Assembly (NCBI GenBank): GCA_902782665.1
Contig: CACZOA010000035.1
Span: 1 to 60,812, forward strand
From: an uncultured Bacteroidales bacterium
Lineage (GTDB): Bacteria > Bacteroidota > Bacteroidia > Bacteroidales > Paludibacteraceae
DNA: 60,812 nucleotides
Direction: 5' to 3'
The notes beneath the pieces were generated by a model. The model saw nothing but the letters and a program-made list of their open reading frames with translations, was not told the origin of the DNA and did no database searches. Shown here in pieces: positions 44,789-52,201 of this stretch. The first letter of the stretch is position 1, and each line of letters starts with the position of its first letter. The position numbers and the translations under genes were made by a program.

Positions 44789-45733
44789 TTAGAAGTATCT
44801 CTGTCTCAACATTTGTAAATCAATGTCAAATGATGAGTATCTCCATCTTTTCGACGAGAGAATCTTCTTGAAATTACCTATAAACTTAAATCCAGCCATC
44901 CTTGTTGGCTTGAAAATGTCAAGTGGTAAAACCAATGACATTATGAAAAGCAATAGGTTGTGGATGAATAGTAGTGCTTGTTGTCTGCGTGGCAGAAAGA
45001 GTCGTCGTAATAGAACGTCGTTATATTCTTTCTCTATTTTGGATTTTGTTGTTTCCCCTCTTTGAAGCGGACTGTCGACGGGCTTTAGCAAATCGCAATG
45101 TGTGCTTGTCAGAAAACATGATTTCCAGCAATGCAACCAACCTCGCAAAAACAGATCAATGTCTCCACTGCAGTCTGGCGCGTATAACAGATTGAAGCCT
45201 CCAAGTTGAAGAAGTTTTTCTCTTGATAATGCGACGTTGCTGCGGTCGAATGTCAACGTGTAACTTGATGCGACTGAAGCGACATCTTCAGTCTTATAGT
45301 TGACATGGCGAGACGTCATAATCGGCACATAACAGTGTGTTGATTCCCCTGTCTCTGGATATCTTGCAACGACTCCTGCTGCAAACATATTGTTCTTTTC
45401 AAACTGAGGTATCACGACATCAAAATAGTCTTTTGGCAGGAGAGTGTCTTCTGTCAGAAGTACGATTATGTTACCCGATGCTTTGAATAACCCTTTGTTT
45501 GCAACTTCTGGGTATGACGCATGCGAATTGGCAATGAAAATTTGCAGATCATGATAATTCGCACGTATATCCTCCGTCTGTTTGCTTAGCGCGTCTCGCC
45601 CAACGACGATCACTTCCTTTTCTTGAACCAGAGACGAGTTTTCCAATGAAGAGATGACGGAATCTATCACCTTTTCAATGCTTTTGTTCTCGTTAATCAT
45701 CGGTATCACAACCGACACACTCTGCTTCAACAT
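44789..45733 (-). CDS. Family 2-like glycosyltransferase
   Basis: A 314-residue protein with a GT-A nucleotide-sugar fold: VSVVIPMINENKSIEKVIDS at the N-terminus, NKGLFKASGNIIVLLTEDTLLP, where TED replaces the usual DxD, and GGFNLLYAPDCSGDIDLFLRGW as the acceptor-side region. A hydrophobic segment near the C-terminus (about 255-275, FIHNLLLFIMSLVLPLDIF) suggests membrane association. It starts 12 bases after the GLYK-like kinase gene, so it is in the same operon. The acceptor is unknown. The loss of a canonical DxD makes metal use uncertain. Confidence 0.8.
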   Translation of the reverse strand: MLKQSVSVVIPMINENKSIEKVIDSVISSLENSSLVQEKEVIVVGRDALSKQTEDIRANYHDLQIFIANSHASYPEVANKGLFKASGNIIVLLTEDTLLPKDYFDVVIPQFEKNNMFAAGVVARYPETGESTHCYVPIMTSRHVNYKTEDVASVASSYTLTFDRSNVALSREKLLQLGGFNLLYAPDCSGDIDLFLRGWLHCWKSCFLTSTHCDLLKPVDSPLQRGETTKSKIEKEYNDVLLRRLFLPRRQQALLFIHNLLLFIMSLVLPLDIFKPTRMAGFKFIGNFKKILSSKRWRYSSFDIDLQMLRQRYF

Positions 45734-45745
45734 TTGAGAGTAATC

Positions 45746-46633
45746 TTAAATATATAGTCTATGATTGTCGTTCACTTTGAATAGCATGTCCGCACGCTCT
45801 GGCATCTCTGCAAGGATATGGCGTGTTATTCGCTCGTAGTGAGCGATGAAACGTCTCACCTGGTCCGGAGTCATGATGTGCGTCGCCTCTTTTCCTTGGT
45901 TTGCGATTCGTAGTTTCTCTTCTTGAAGATTTCTCCACTCGAACACTTTGTCGTAGGAAGGAATCTGCAGCATCACAAGGAAGTTGAGGGTGTCAAACAA
46001 ATCCTTATAATCTGTTTTCAATTGGTCGTTGACGTAGCGTCGCCATACACAGTCTTTGTCTTCAGTGGCCTCCAATTCGTTGATTGGAGTAATTAGTTCA
46101 GAATCCTCCTGTGCAGTTGCGTCAATACACCATCCATCAAACAAAACGACATCTGGTTTACCTACGAATTTTGTCCATTCAGATTTTGGATATACATCAT
46201 CGATGGCTTTGTTGAATCGTGGAATCATCGTAACTGTATTCTCATCAGCGTTGCGTAGAGAATTGATGATCTCAAGCCCCATCTTCACATCGTGAGTGCC
46301 TGGAACACCTCGCGTCATCAACAACGGATGTACCTCTTCTGAAAGTCTCTTACGTTCTTTCCTGCTTAGATACAAATCGTCGATGCTCCAAGATGCCACC
46401 TTCTTGCCGAATTGTTCTTCCAACACCAATTTGAGAAGCTCACAGAATGTACTTTTTCCTGCTCCTTGTGCACCATTCACGCCGATCACCTGCATGCGAG
46501 AACCAAAGCCGACATTGATGATATTGGCCAACGGAATATAGATACGTGGAAGATCGTCCATTAATTCCTGGCTTAACATCAACTGCTCAAGCTTTTCTGA
46601 AAATGATGAATAAAGCTGTTCCATAGTCTTCAC
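45746..46633 (-). CDS. P-loop kinase of the GLYK/Tda10 type
   Basis: A 295-residue cytoplasmic kinase. The P-loop is GVNGAQGAGKSTFCELL, with SIDDLYLSRKER after it and the MTRGVPGTHDVKMGL motif, which is typical of D-glycerate 3-kinase (plant GLYK) and yeast Tda10 relatives. IPRFNKAIDDVYPKSEW and VVLFDGWCIDA continue the pattern. The substrate in bacteria is not established; glycerate is the family guess. It is the first gene of a small operon with a glycosyltransferase, behind the leader at 46634-46837. Confidence 0.82.
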   Translation of the reverse strand: MKTMEQLYSSFSEKLEQLMLSQELMDDLPRIYIPLANIINVGFGSRMQVIGVNGAQGAGKSTFCELLKLVLEEQFGKKVASWSIDDLYLSRKERKRLSEEVHPLLMTRGVPGTHDVKMGLEIINSLRNADENTVTMIPRFNKAIDDVYPKSEWTKFVGKPDVVLFDGWCIDATAQEDSELITPINELEATEDKDCVWRRYVNDQLKTDYKDLFDTLNFLVMLQIPSYDKVFEWRNLQEEKLRIANQGKEATHIMTPDQVRRFIAHYERITRHILAEMPERADMLFKVNDNHRLYI

Positions 46634-46670
46634 AAATTTGATTCAATACAAATCCAAAGTCCAATTGTAA

Positions 46671-46832
46671 TTATAATGGAAATAAAGTTCTGTTTTTACC
46701 CAAAGACAGGTGCACAAAGCGTGGGCTTGTCCCTGTGTCTCCACATTTCCAGAATGGGTCGTGGTATGGTAAATCCCAGATATAACTACATTGATGGTAA
46801 AATAATCCCCAAATTTTTACGGATCTGCACAA
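46671..46832 (-). other. Leader of the kinase operon with an uninterrupted coding-like frame
   Basis: On the minus strand a frame of 53 codons runs to a TAA at 46671-46673 and reads, in pieces, GLFYHQCSYIWDLPYHDPF, WKCGDTGTSPRFVHLSLGK, NRTLFPL. The composition is protein-like and unlike random AT-rich spacer, but it has no ATG: its first possible start (TTG, 46830-46832) lies inside the -7 box at 46830-46837, so it may not be translated. It could be a decayed gene end, an upstream peptide or a structured RNA leader. Confidence 0.4.
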
Positions 46833-46837
46833 AGATA
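46830..46837 (-). promoter_or_regulatory. Bacteroidetes -7 box for the kinase operon
   Basis: The minus strand reads TATCTTTG, a TAnnTTTG match. It would give a leader of about 190 bases before the kinase ATG at 46633. Confidence 0.5.
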
Positions 46838-46940
46838 TGAAAAAATCTTAAAAAAGTTTAAAATTCGGACTTATTAGCATTAAAGTATGAAATTTTTTAG
46901 TTAGAATTGCGATTAATTTATATAACAAAATTTATACGAT

Positions 46941-47429
46941 ATGAAAAAAGTATTTTCTATTGTTGCTGTTGTAAGTATGTTGTTTGCAACGTCATGTTGC
47001 AAATGTAATTGCAAGTGTAATCAGGAAGGAGCACAGTGTGAACAGAAGTGTGACAAACCATGTGATAGAGGTGAGAGACCTCATCATCCTGGAAATCATG
47101 AGTTTGGTCCTCGCCCAGGTGAAGGACGTCATGGAGGTCCACGTCACCATCATATGAATCCTGAGATGGCTGAGAAAATGGCAAAGTGGATGAATTTTGA
47201 CAGTCTTTCTGTTGATGAGCAGAAAGCTCTTATCGCTGAGAGAAAAGCAGAGATTGATGCTCGTGAGGCAGAGAGAAAAGCTAAGAAAGCGGAGATGGAA
47301 GAGAAGTGGGCTAACTTCGACAAATTGTCTGTCGAAGAGCAGAAAGAACTTCTTGATCAGAGAAACCACATCCCTTTCTTTAAGAAGGGCATGATGTTCA
47401 AACATCATCAAAATGGAGATAAAGAGTAA
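46941..47429 (+). CDS. Small Cys/His-rich lipoprotein
   Basis: A 162-residue exported protein. The signal peptide ends at a lipobox-like ATSCCKC, so it is probably lipid-anchored. The next 50 residues are extraordinarily rich in Cys and then His/Pro/Gly (CCKCNCKCN, CEQKCDKPCD, HHPGNHEFGPRPGEGRHGGP, RHHHMN), as in metal-binding proteins. Two related helices follow, KWMNFDSLSVDEQKALI and KWANFDKLSVEEQKELL, joined by an RKAEIDAREAERKAKKAE linker. The end is HHQNGDKE. Metal storage or sensing is inferred. A near-match -7 box (TAGAATTG) lies at 46912-46919. It ends at a strong terminator. Confidence 0.8.
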   Translation: MKKVFSIVAVVSMLFATSCCKCNCKCNQEGAQCEQKCDKPCDRGERPHHPGNHEFGPRPGEGRHGGPRHHHMNPEMAEKMAKWMNFDSLSVDEQKALIAERKAEIDAREAERKAKKAEMEEKWANFDKLSVEEQKELLDQRNHIPFFKKGMMFKHHQNGDKE

Positions 47430-47445
47430 TCTTTTTCTATAAGCA

Positions 47446-47488
47446 AAAATGCCGCTCAATGTTAATACGTTGAGCGGCATTTTTTTTG
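47446..47488. terminator. Terminator after the Cys/His-rich gene
   Basis: AAAATGCCGCTCAA at 47446-47459 pairs perfectly with TTGAGCGGCATTTT at 47470-47483, followed by further T. Confidence 0.9.
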
Positions 47489-47596
47489 AAATATTGTACA
47501 TCGATAATCTACATAAATAGATAAAAACACAAAATTTGAATGACTTTTATCTTGTTATTTCTTGATTTATTTTTAAGGTTTTTACGTGATTTTATT

Positions 47597-47604
47597 TATA
47601 TTTG
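47597..47604 (+). promoter_or_regulatory. Bacteroidetes -7 box for the coiled-coil repeat protein
   Basis: TATATTTG matches TAnnTTTG. It lies 64 bases before the TTG start at 47668 and shows that the in-frame TTG at 47602 is not a start. Confidence 0.5.
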
Positions 47605-47667
47605 CAGTTTAGTGATAACTTGCATGAAGATTGCGTGCTCGATATCATAGAAAATAGAAGGATAGTT

Positions 47668-50600
47668 TTGAAAAAAATAATACTCATACTGTTTGTGCTG
47701 TTTAGCATTGGGTGTCTGCCACAATTGGTGAACGCTCAGGATAATGATGTGCAAACTGTTGAGAATGAGGATGAAACAGACAATGATGAGGAATCTTCTC
47801 ATCATAAGGAGAAGAAACTATCTCGTAAAGAAAGAAAGAGAAAAGAAGCGAAGGAACGCAAGTTAAGGGAAGAAAAAGAGGAAGCTGAAAGAAAAGAGGA
47901 AGAGCAGAAAAGGCATCTTCAGGAGGAAGCACGACGCAAGGAACAAATGAAGAGCATACAGCGTGCTCGAGAACTTCGTGAAGCCGAAGAAAAAAGAAAA
48001 GCTGCAGAGGAAGCAGAAAGAAAGGCTGAGGAAGAAGGTCCGGTATATGCTTCTGAAGCAGAAAGAATTCGTGCTGAAAGAGAAATCCGTCTACAACAAG
48101 TACGTGAAGAGCAAAAACGCCGAGCAGAAGCAGTGGCTGAACGCCAACGCTTGTCACGTGAACGTGAGGCAGAGCGTGCCGCTCGTCAAAAACAATTGGC
48201 GGCGGAGAAGATTGCAAGACAAAAAGCAGAGAGAGAAAGACTTCGCCAAAAAGAGCTAGAAAAGAAACAAAAGCAACGTGAGAATTGGCAGGCGAAAAAA
48301 CGTCAGGAGGCTGAAGCTAAGGCTGCGGCTAAACAAAGAGCTTTAGAGGCTAAACAGAAGGAGCAGGAACAAGCTGCCGCCCATCGTCAAGCTGTTATGG
48401 CTGCCAAACAAAAGGCGGCTGAGCAACGTGCCGAACAGATGAGACGTACTCAAGAAATCAAGAAAGCACAACGTGAACGTGAGGCTAAAGAACGAGCTAA
48501 AAGACAGCAGAAACGTTTGGAAAAGGCTCAGAAAAAGCGTGAGATGAAGGCTAAGGAGCTCGAGAGAAGAGCTCAAGCACGAGAGCGTGAACGTGAACGC
48601 CGTGAGGAGGAAATGAGAGCTCGTGCTGCAAAACGTGAGGCTGAGGCCGCAAGACGTGAGAAATTAGCTGAAAAACGTCTGGTACATGCAGAGCAGATGG
48701 CTAAGCGTAGAGAGGCTGAGGAACTTCGCAAGATTCAGGAGAATGAAAAACTCAAAGAGGAAGAGAAACAGGCTCTGATTGAGAAACAACAGCAAGAGGC
48801 TATCGCAAGAGCTCGTAAAGAGGCGGAACGTATAATGAAGGGCAAAAACAAAGTCAGAAAAGCCCAGAAACGAGCTGAAGAAAAGGAGAGAAAACGTCTT
48901 GAAAAACTCGAAGAGGAGGAAGAGGCTAATGCTGATTTGTTTGAACTAGCTGAACTTGTCGCTGCCGGAGATAGTGCGGCAATAGAATATGCGAATAAGA
49001 ATAGACGAGGCAGAAAACTTCCTGTTGTCATTTTAAAGGATGAAATGCTTAATGGAGAACTTGAACCAGAGCCTACTATTGAGGAACCTATTGATGAAAA
49101 GGAATTGCAGACTCGTCGTACTATTGAGGCTATCATCAAGAAAAAACGTGAGGCTGCTGCTGCCGCGTTGGCTGCTAAAGACTCTACTCAACAAAATGAT
49201 TCCACTTTTGCCGTAGATGAATCTGTCCCTGATTCATTGAATTTGGATTCTTTGGAGGAGGATATCGATGTTGAGATGCTAAAGGAGTATGCTGCTCTTG
49301 ATAGTTCGCTTCTTGCCCAGCAATTGGCTGAACTTGAAGAGGAAATGCGAAATATGGAAGAATTGAAAGAGGCGGAAAAGGCTCAGAAAGAGGGAAAGAG
49401 TGAAGAGATTGTTGCTAAAATCAAGATTCCAAAATGTCGTTATCTAAATGAGGTTCACTACGATCGAGGTAAATTCAAGTTTATCTATGATTACGATTTC
49501 TTCATGTATTACTGGCATCAACGCTACTTCTATAAGAAACGTTTCTACAACCGTGTAGATTCAGGCAGAGTGATTGCCAAAAAGATCATGGATCTGGTTG
49601 GTAACACACAGTACAGACGTGTGTTGCTTAATGACGTTGTGGATTCTGTAATGGTTCTTTTGCCAGAATACTCAGCTATTGACACACTCGTCGACTCGGT
49701 GATGACTGAGCTTAATCTCGAATATCTTGCGACGGGAGAGATCAAAATCTATTACAAGAAACGTCGCCAGAAGAAGATACGTGCTAAATATTTGCCAACG
49801 GCCCCAGACAATAAACCGCTTGGCCATATTAAATTCTATACTCGCAACAGACGTAAGGTGATTGAAGAGCTTGATGCAGCACCATGGGATTCTATCCTAC
49901 TGGCTATGGAGGATACTGTAGACGAGGATATGGTGAAGATGACAGACTCTTTGGAAAAACTTCGTACGGCGGCAGAGGCATCATCTGTGGTGCTTGATAG
50001 TCTGCAGAAGCAGGCAGACCGTCAGGCTTTGATCGACAGAATCACTGGACGTAAAAAGAAGAAAAATGAGAATGCGGCTACATCAGACTCATTGGGTGTA
50101 ATCAGTGAGGAAGAACAACCGGAAACAAAGTCGAAGAGACATTTCTTTAAGAAGAAAGATGATACAGAAGATACTGTTCCACCTGATGGTGATGGATCAG
50201 AGGTAAAAGAGAAGAAACGTTCTAGAAGGAATAAAAAAGAAGATGCTGCTGTAAATGAAGCATTGTCTGAGGAAGAATTGCAACGTCGCCAGGAGGAGGC
50301 TGAACGTCAGGCTTTGATCGACAGAATCACTGGACGTACTTCGAAGGCTAAACAAGAGGAGAAGGCTTCTGAAGATTCTTCTGCTGTCGCTACTGGTGTG
50401 GATCAATCCGAACCACAGGTGGAGCAGGAACAGGTGGAGCAGACAGAACCAAAGGAACATAAACGCTCTAGAAGAAAGAAAGATGAGACTTCTTCGGAAG
50501 AGCAACCTGTATCAGTAAGCGAGGATGCAGAACAGAATGAGCCTAAGGAAAATCGTCGTTCAAGAAAGAAGAAGGAAGAGCCAGTTCAAGAAGAGCCAGC

Positions 50601-51009
50601 ACCAGAAGTGACTCCTGTAGTATCTGCCACTCCACGTGAAGAGACTGAAGAGGAGAAAAAGAAGAGAGAGCAGCAGGAGTTGATTGAACGAATCACAGGA
50701 CGTAAATCAAAACCTCAGCAACAGGAAGAGGTTTCGTCTACAAATGATACGGAAGAGCCAAAAGAGTCCAAGCGATCAAGGAGAAAGAAAGAAGAAGTGA
50801 CTTCTGAAGAGACTCCTGCATCAGTTAACGAGGACGAAGCTGAACCAAAAGAGAGCAAACGTTCCAGAAGAAAGAAACAGGAGGAGGAAGTAGCTCCTGA
50901 AGAGGTGTCGGAAGCTCCAGAAACTCCACATGAGGAGACTGAAGAGGAGAGAAAGAAGAGAGAGCAGCAGGAGTTGATCGATAGAATCACTGGACGTTCA
51001 AGAAAATAA
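47668..51009 (+). CDS. Giant exported coiled-coil protein with C-terminal repeats
   Basis: A 1113-residue protein of unknown function. The start is inferred as a TTG at 47668, after AGAAGGA, giving MKKIILILFVLFSIGCLPQL, an export signal. Residues about 45-420 are one of the longest charged coiled coils likely in the genome (Lys/Glu/Arg/Ala-rich). An acidic linker (420-580) leads to a globular region (about 585-760: KCRYLNEVHYDRGKFKFIYD, MYYWHQRYFYKKRFYNRVDS). The tail (780-1113) has four copies of LIDRITGRK at about 787, 882, 1005 and 1101, alternating with five or six basic RSRRKK blocks. Likely an envelope-spanning or nucleic-acid-contacting scaffold; no homology to TolA or SprA was recognised. 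Confidence 0.8.
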   Translation: MKKIILILFVLFSIGCLPQLVNAQDNDVQTVENEDETDNDEESSHHKEKKLSRKERKRKEAKERKLREEKEEAERKEEEQKRHLQEEARRKEQMKSIQRARELREAEEKRKAAEEAERKAEEEGPVYASEAERIRAEREIRLQQVREEQKRRAEAVAERQRLSREREAERAARQKQLAAEKIARQKAERERLRQKELEKKQKQRENWQAKKRQEAEAKAAAKQRALEAKQKEQEQAAAHRQAVMAAKQKAAEQRAEQMRRTQEIKKAQREREAKERAKRQQKRLEKAQKKREMKAKELERRAQARERERERREEEMRARAAKREAEAARREKLAEKRLVHAEQMAKRREAEELRKIQENEKLKEEEKQALIEKQQQEAIARARKEAERIMKGKNKVRKAQKRAEEKERKRLEKLEEEEEANADLFELAELVAAGDSAAIEYANKNRRGRKLPVVILKDEMLNGELEPEPTIEEPIDEKELQTRRTIEAIIKKKREAAAAALAAKDSTQQNDSTFAVDESVPDSLNLDSLEEDIDVEMLKEYAALDSSLLAQQLAELEEEMRNMEELKEAEKAQKEGKSEEIVAKIKIPKCRYLNEVHYDRGKFKFIYDYDFFMYYWHQRYFYKKRFYNRVDSGRVIAKKIMDLVGNTQYRRVLLNDVVDSVMVLLPEYSAIDTLVDSVMTELNLEYLATGEIKIYYKKRRQKKIRAKYLPTAPDNKPLGHIKFYTRNRRKVIEELDAAPWDSILLAMEDTVDEDMVKMTDSLEKLRTAAEASSVVLDSLQKQADRQALIDRITGRKKKKNENAATSDSLGVISEEEQPETKSKRHFFKKKDDTEDTVPPDGDGSEVKEKKRSRRNKKEDAAVNEALSEEELQRRQEEAERQALIDRITGRTSKAKQEEKASEDSSAVATGVDQSEPQVEQEQVEQTEPKEHKRSRRKKDETSSEEQPVSVSEDAEQNEPKENRRSRKKKEEPVQEEPAPEVTPVVSATPREETEEEKKKREQQELIERITGRKSKPQQQEEVSSTNDTEEPKESKRSRRKKEEVTSEETPASVNEDEAEPKESKRSRRKKQEEEVAPEEVSEAPETPHEETEEERKKREQQELIDRITGRSRK

Positions 51010-51020
51010 TTAGACTGTAG

Positions 51021-51041
51021 GGGCAGGTTTTATGCCTGCCC
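51021..51041. repeat. GC-rich palindromic repeat
   Basis: GGGCAGG and CCTGCCC pair perfectly around a seven-base loop, between two genes. It resembles the family C repeats but has a different core; no T tract follows, so it is not a normal terminator. Confidence 0.6.
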
Positions 51042-51083
51042 TGTCACAGCCTCCATAAACAAGGATTTTTAAAGTACAAAAAT

Positions 51084-51836
51084 ATGATAAATGAGACTAT
51101 GGCAGGATTTGAAAATATCCTTGCCGCAATTGAGAAGGGAAGGGTCGTGTTCCAGTTCCCAAGTTTAGTTGATTCTCGCTACACGGTAGCGACAGTATCA
51201 GAAAAGAATTACGTGGAGAGGAAAGAGTTGATTTTCCTCGTGAGGTTGTTGTTTGTGAGGATGCTCAAAGTCAGACGGCTGATGCAGCGTGGTGAAGTGC
51301 CGACGGAGATATTCGATATTGAGTTCCTCGATAAAATCCTGAAAAATTTCAAGCCATATGATGTGCAGGATTGCTCTTATTATAATGCGATCCTACAGAA
51401 TCTCTTTTTTGCGGTTTTGGCAAACCCTAAGGATTCGCTTCATCCCCGTATGTTTGCGAAGGAGATAGGCAGACGTGGGGCTAAAACCAGTTTCCGCTAT
51501 TCTTCAATGTTTGCCTTGCCGGAAGATGATATCGTTGCTTTGTTTGATTCTGTAGACGTGGAAGTAGATCCAATCTTTGAGTGCCTGGACACAGAGATCA
51601 GCCAGACAGGAAAGAAGTGCCACAGAGACGGATTCAGCCGTGAACCGCGTGCGAGCCAGCGTGCGAGAATCAGCAATTCACTATTTTTTTATGAAGGGGA
51701 AGACGGAAAAGGATTGATACCGTTGTTGAAAGATCTTGTGTTGACGGATGATGCGTATTCTGAACTGATCGAACGAGTGTTGAAGATCGGAGAAGGACAC
51801 GACTCGTGGTATTATGAACAAGGATTGAAAGAATAA
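51084..51836 (+). CDS. Stand-alone protein related to the middle of Eco57I-type RM enzymes
   Basis: A 250-residue cytoplasmic protein. Its segments match, in order, the helical region that lies before the methyltransferase in large Bacteroidetes Eco57I-like restriction-modification proteins, as I remember that consensus: ELIFLVRLLFVRMLKVRRLM, YYNAILQNLFFAVLANPKD, YSSMFALPEDDIVALF, DPIFECLDTE and DGFSREPRASQRARISNSLF with FFYEGEDGKGLIPLLKDL. It has no nuclease PD-(D/E)XK or SAM-binding NPPY motif. It could be a decayed remnant or a domesticated module. The end is four bases before a broken DUF2442 frame. Start at 51084; 51099 is an alternative. Confidence 0.6.
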   Translation: MINETMAGFENILAAIEKGRVVFQFPSLVDSRYTVATVSEKNYVERKELIFLVRLLFVRMLKVRRLMQRGEVPTEIFDIEFLDKILKNFKPYDVQDCSYYNAILQNLFFAVLANPKDSLHPRMFAKEIGRRGAKTSFRYSSMFALPEDDIVALFDSVDVEVDPIFECLDTEISQTGKKCHRDGFSREPRASQRARISNSLFFYEGEDGKGLIPLLKDLVLTDDAYSELIERVLKIGEGHDSWYYEQGLKE

Positions 51837-51840
51837 TATT

Positions 51841-52089
51841 ATGATTCCAAGAATTAAGAACTATAGAGCTCTTGACAATTATATGCTCTATGTATAGTTT
51901 GATGATGGATATAAAGTCATGTATGACGTTATGGGCGACATTAGGACGTTACCTTCATTTCTCCCTCTGTTGGATATTTGTGGCTTATTTAAGCAAGTCC
52001 AGTTAGATTCCAGTCGCACATATCTTTTTTGGAATGAAGAAATTGATCTCGCAAGCGGCTGTATCTATAAATATGGTGTTGTAGCATAG
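51841..52089 (+). pseudogene. DUF2442 gene interrupted by an in-frame amber codon
   Basis: An 82-codon frame begins with ATG four bases past the upstream gene's stop. It reads MIPRIKNYRALDNYMLYV, then TAG at 51895-51897, then FDDGYKVMYDVMGDIRTLP, LLDICGLFKQVQLDSSRTYL, FWNEEIDLASGCIYKYGV. This fits DUF2442 (P-I-K, YkLlvtFdnG, Lk..lFkqv, vWpngiDl, LY). Other genes in the window end at TAG, so it is not recoded. A broken gene or a sequencing error is likely. DUF2442 genes are often paired with DUF4160 in toxin-antitoxin-like pairs, but no DUF4160 is present. Confidence 0.7.
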
Positions 52090-52201
52090 AGAGATTATCA
52101 AGATCGACAAGGAGGATTTTCTTCATAAAAATAGACGCTGCATTATTTGCAACGTCTATTTCTTATAGGTGAAGACGCGATGATATTGCGTCTCTACAAT
52201 G
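52090..52201. repeat. Hairpins between the DUF2442 remnant and ackA
   Basis: AATAGACGCTGCA (near 52129-52142) pairs with TGCAACGTCTATT at 12 of 13 positions and ends in T-rich sequence, a probable terminator. A family B copy, AGACGC...GCGTCT, follows at 52173-52193, just before the ackA stop. Confidence 0.6.

Noticed and set aside
46634-46940. A tRNA or known riboswitch in the kinase leader
   Set aside because: No cloverleaf or recognised riboswitch core could be drawn; it is reported only as an unexplained leader.
47602-47667. TTG start at 47602 for the coiled-coil protein
   Set aside because: It overlaps the -7 box at 47597-47604 and would bury the signal peptide; the TTG at 47668 gives a proper signal and ribosome site.
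51895-51897. TAG recoded as an amino acid in the DUF2442 frame
   Set aside because: Genes at 1546-2835, 17020-17967 and 17971-18507 end at TAG, so it is a normal stop, and no recoding element was seen.
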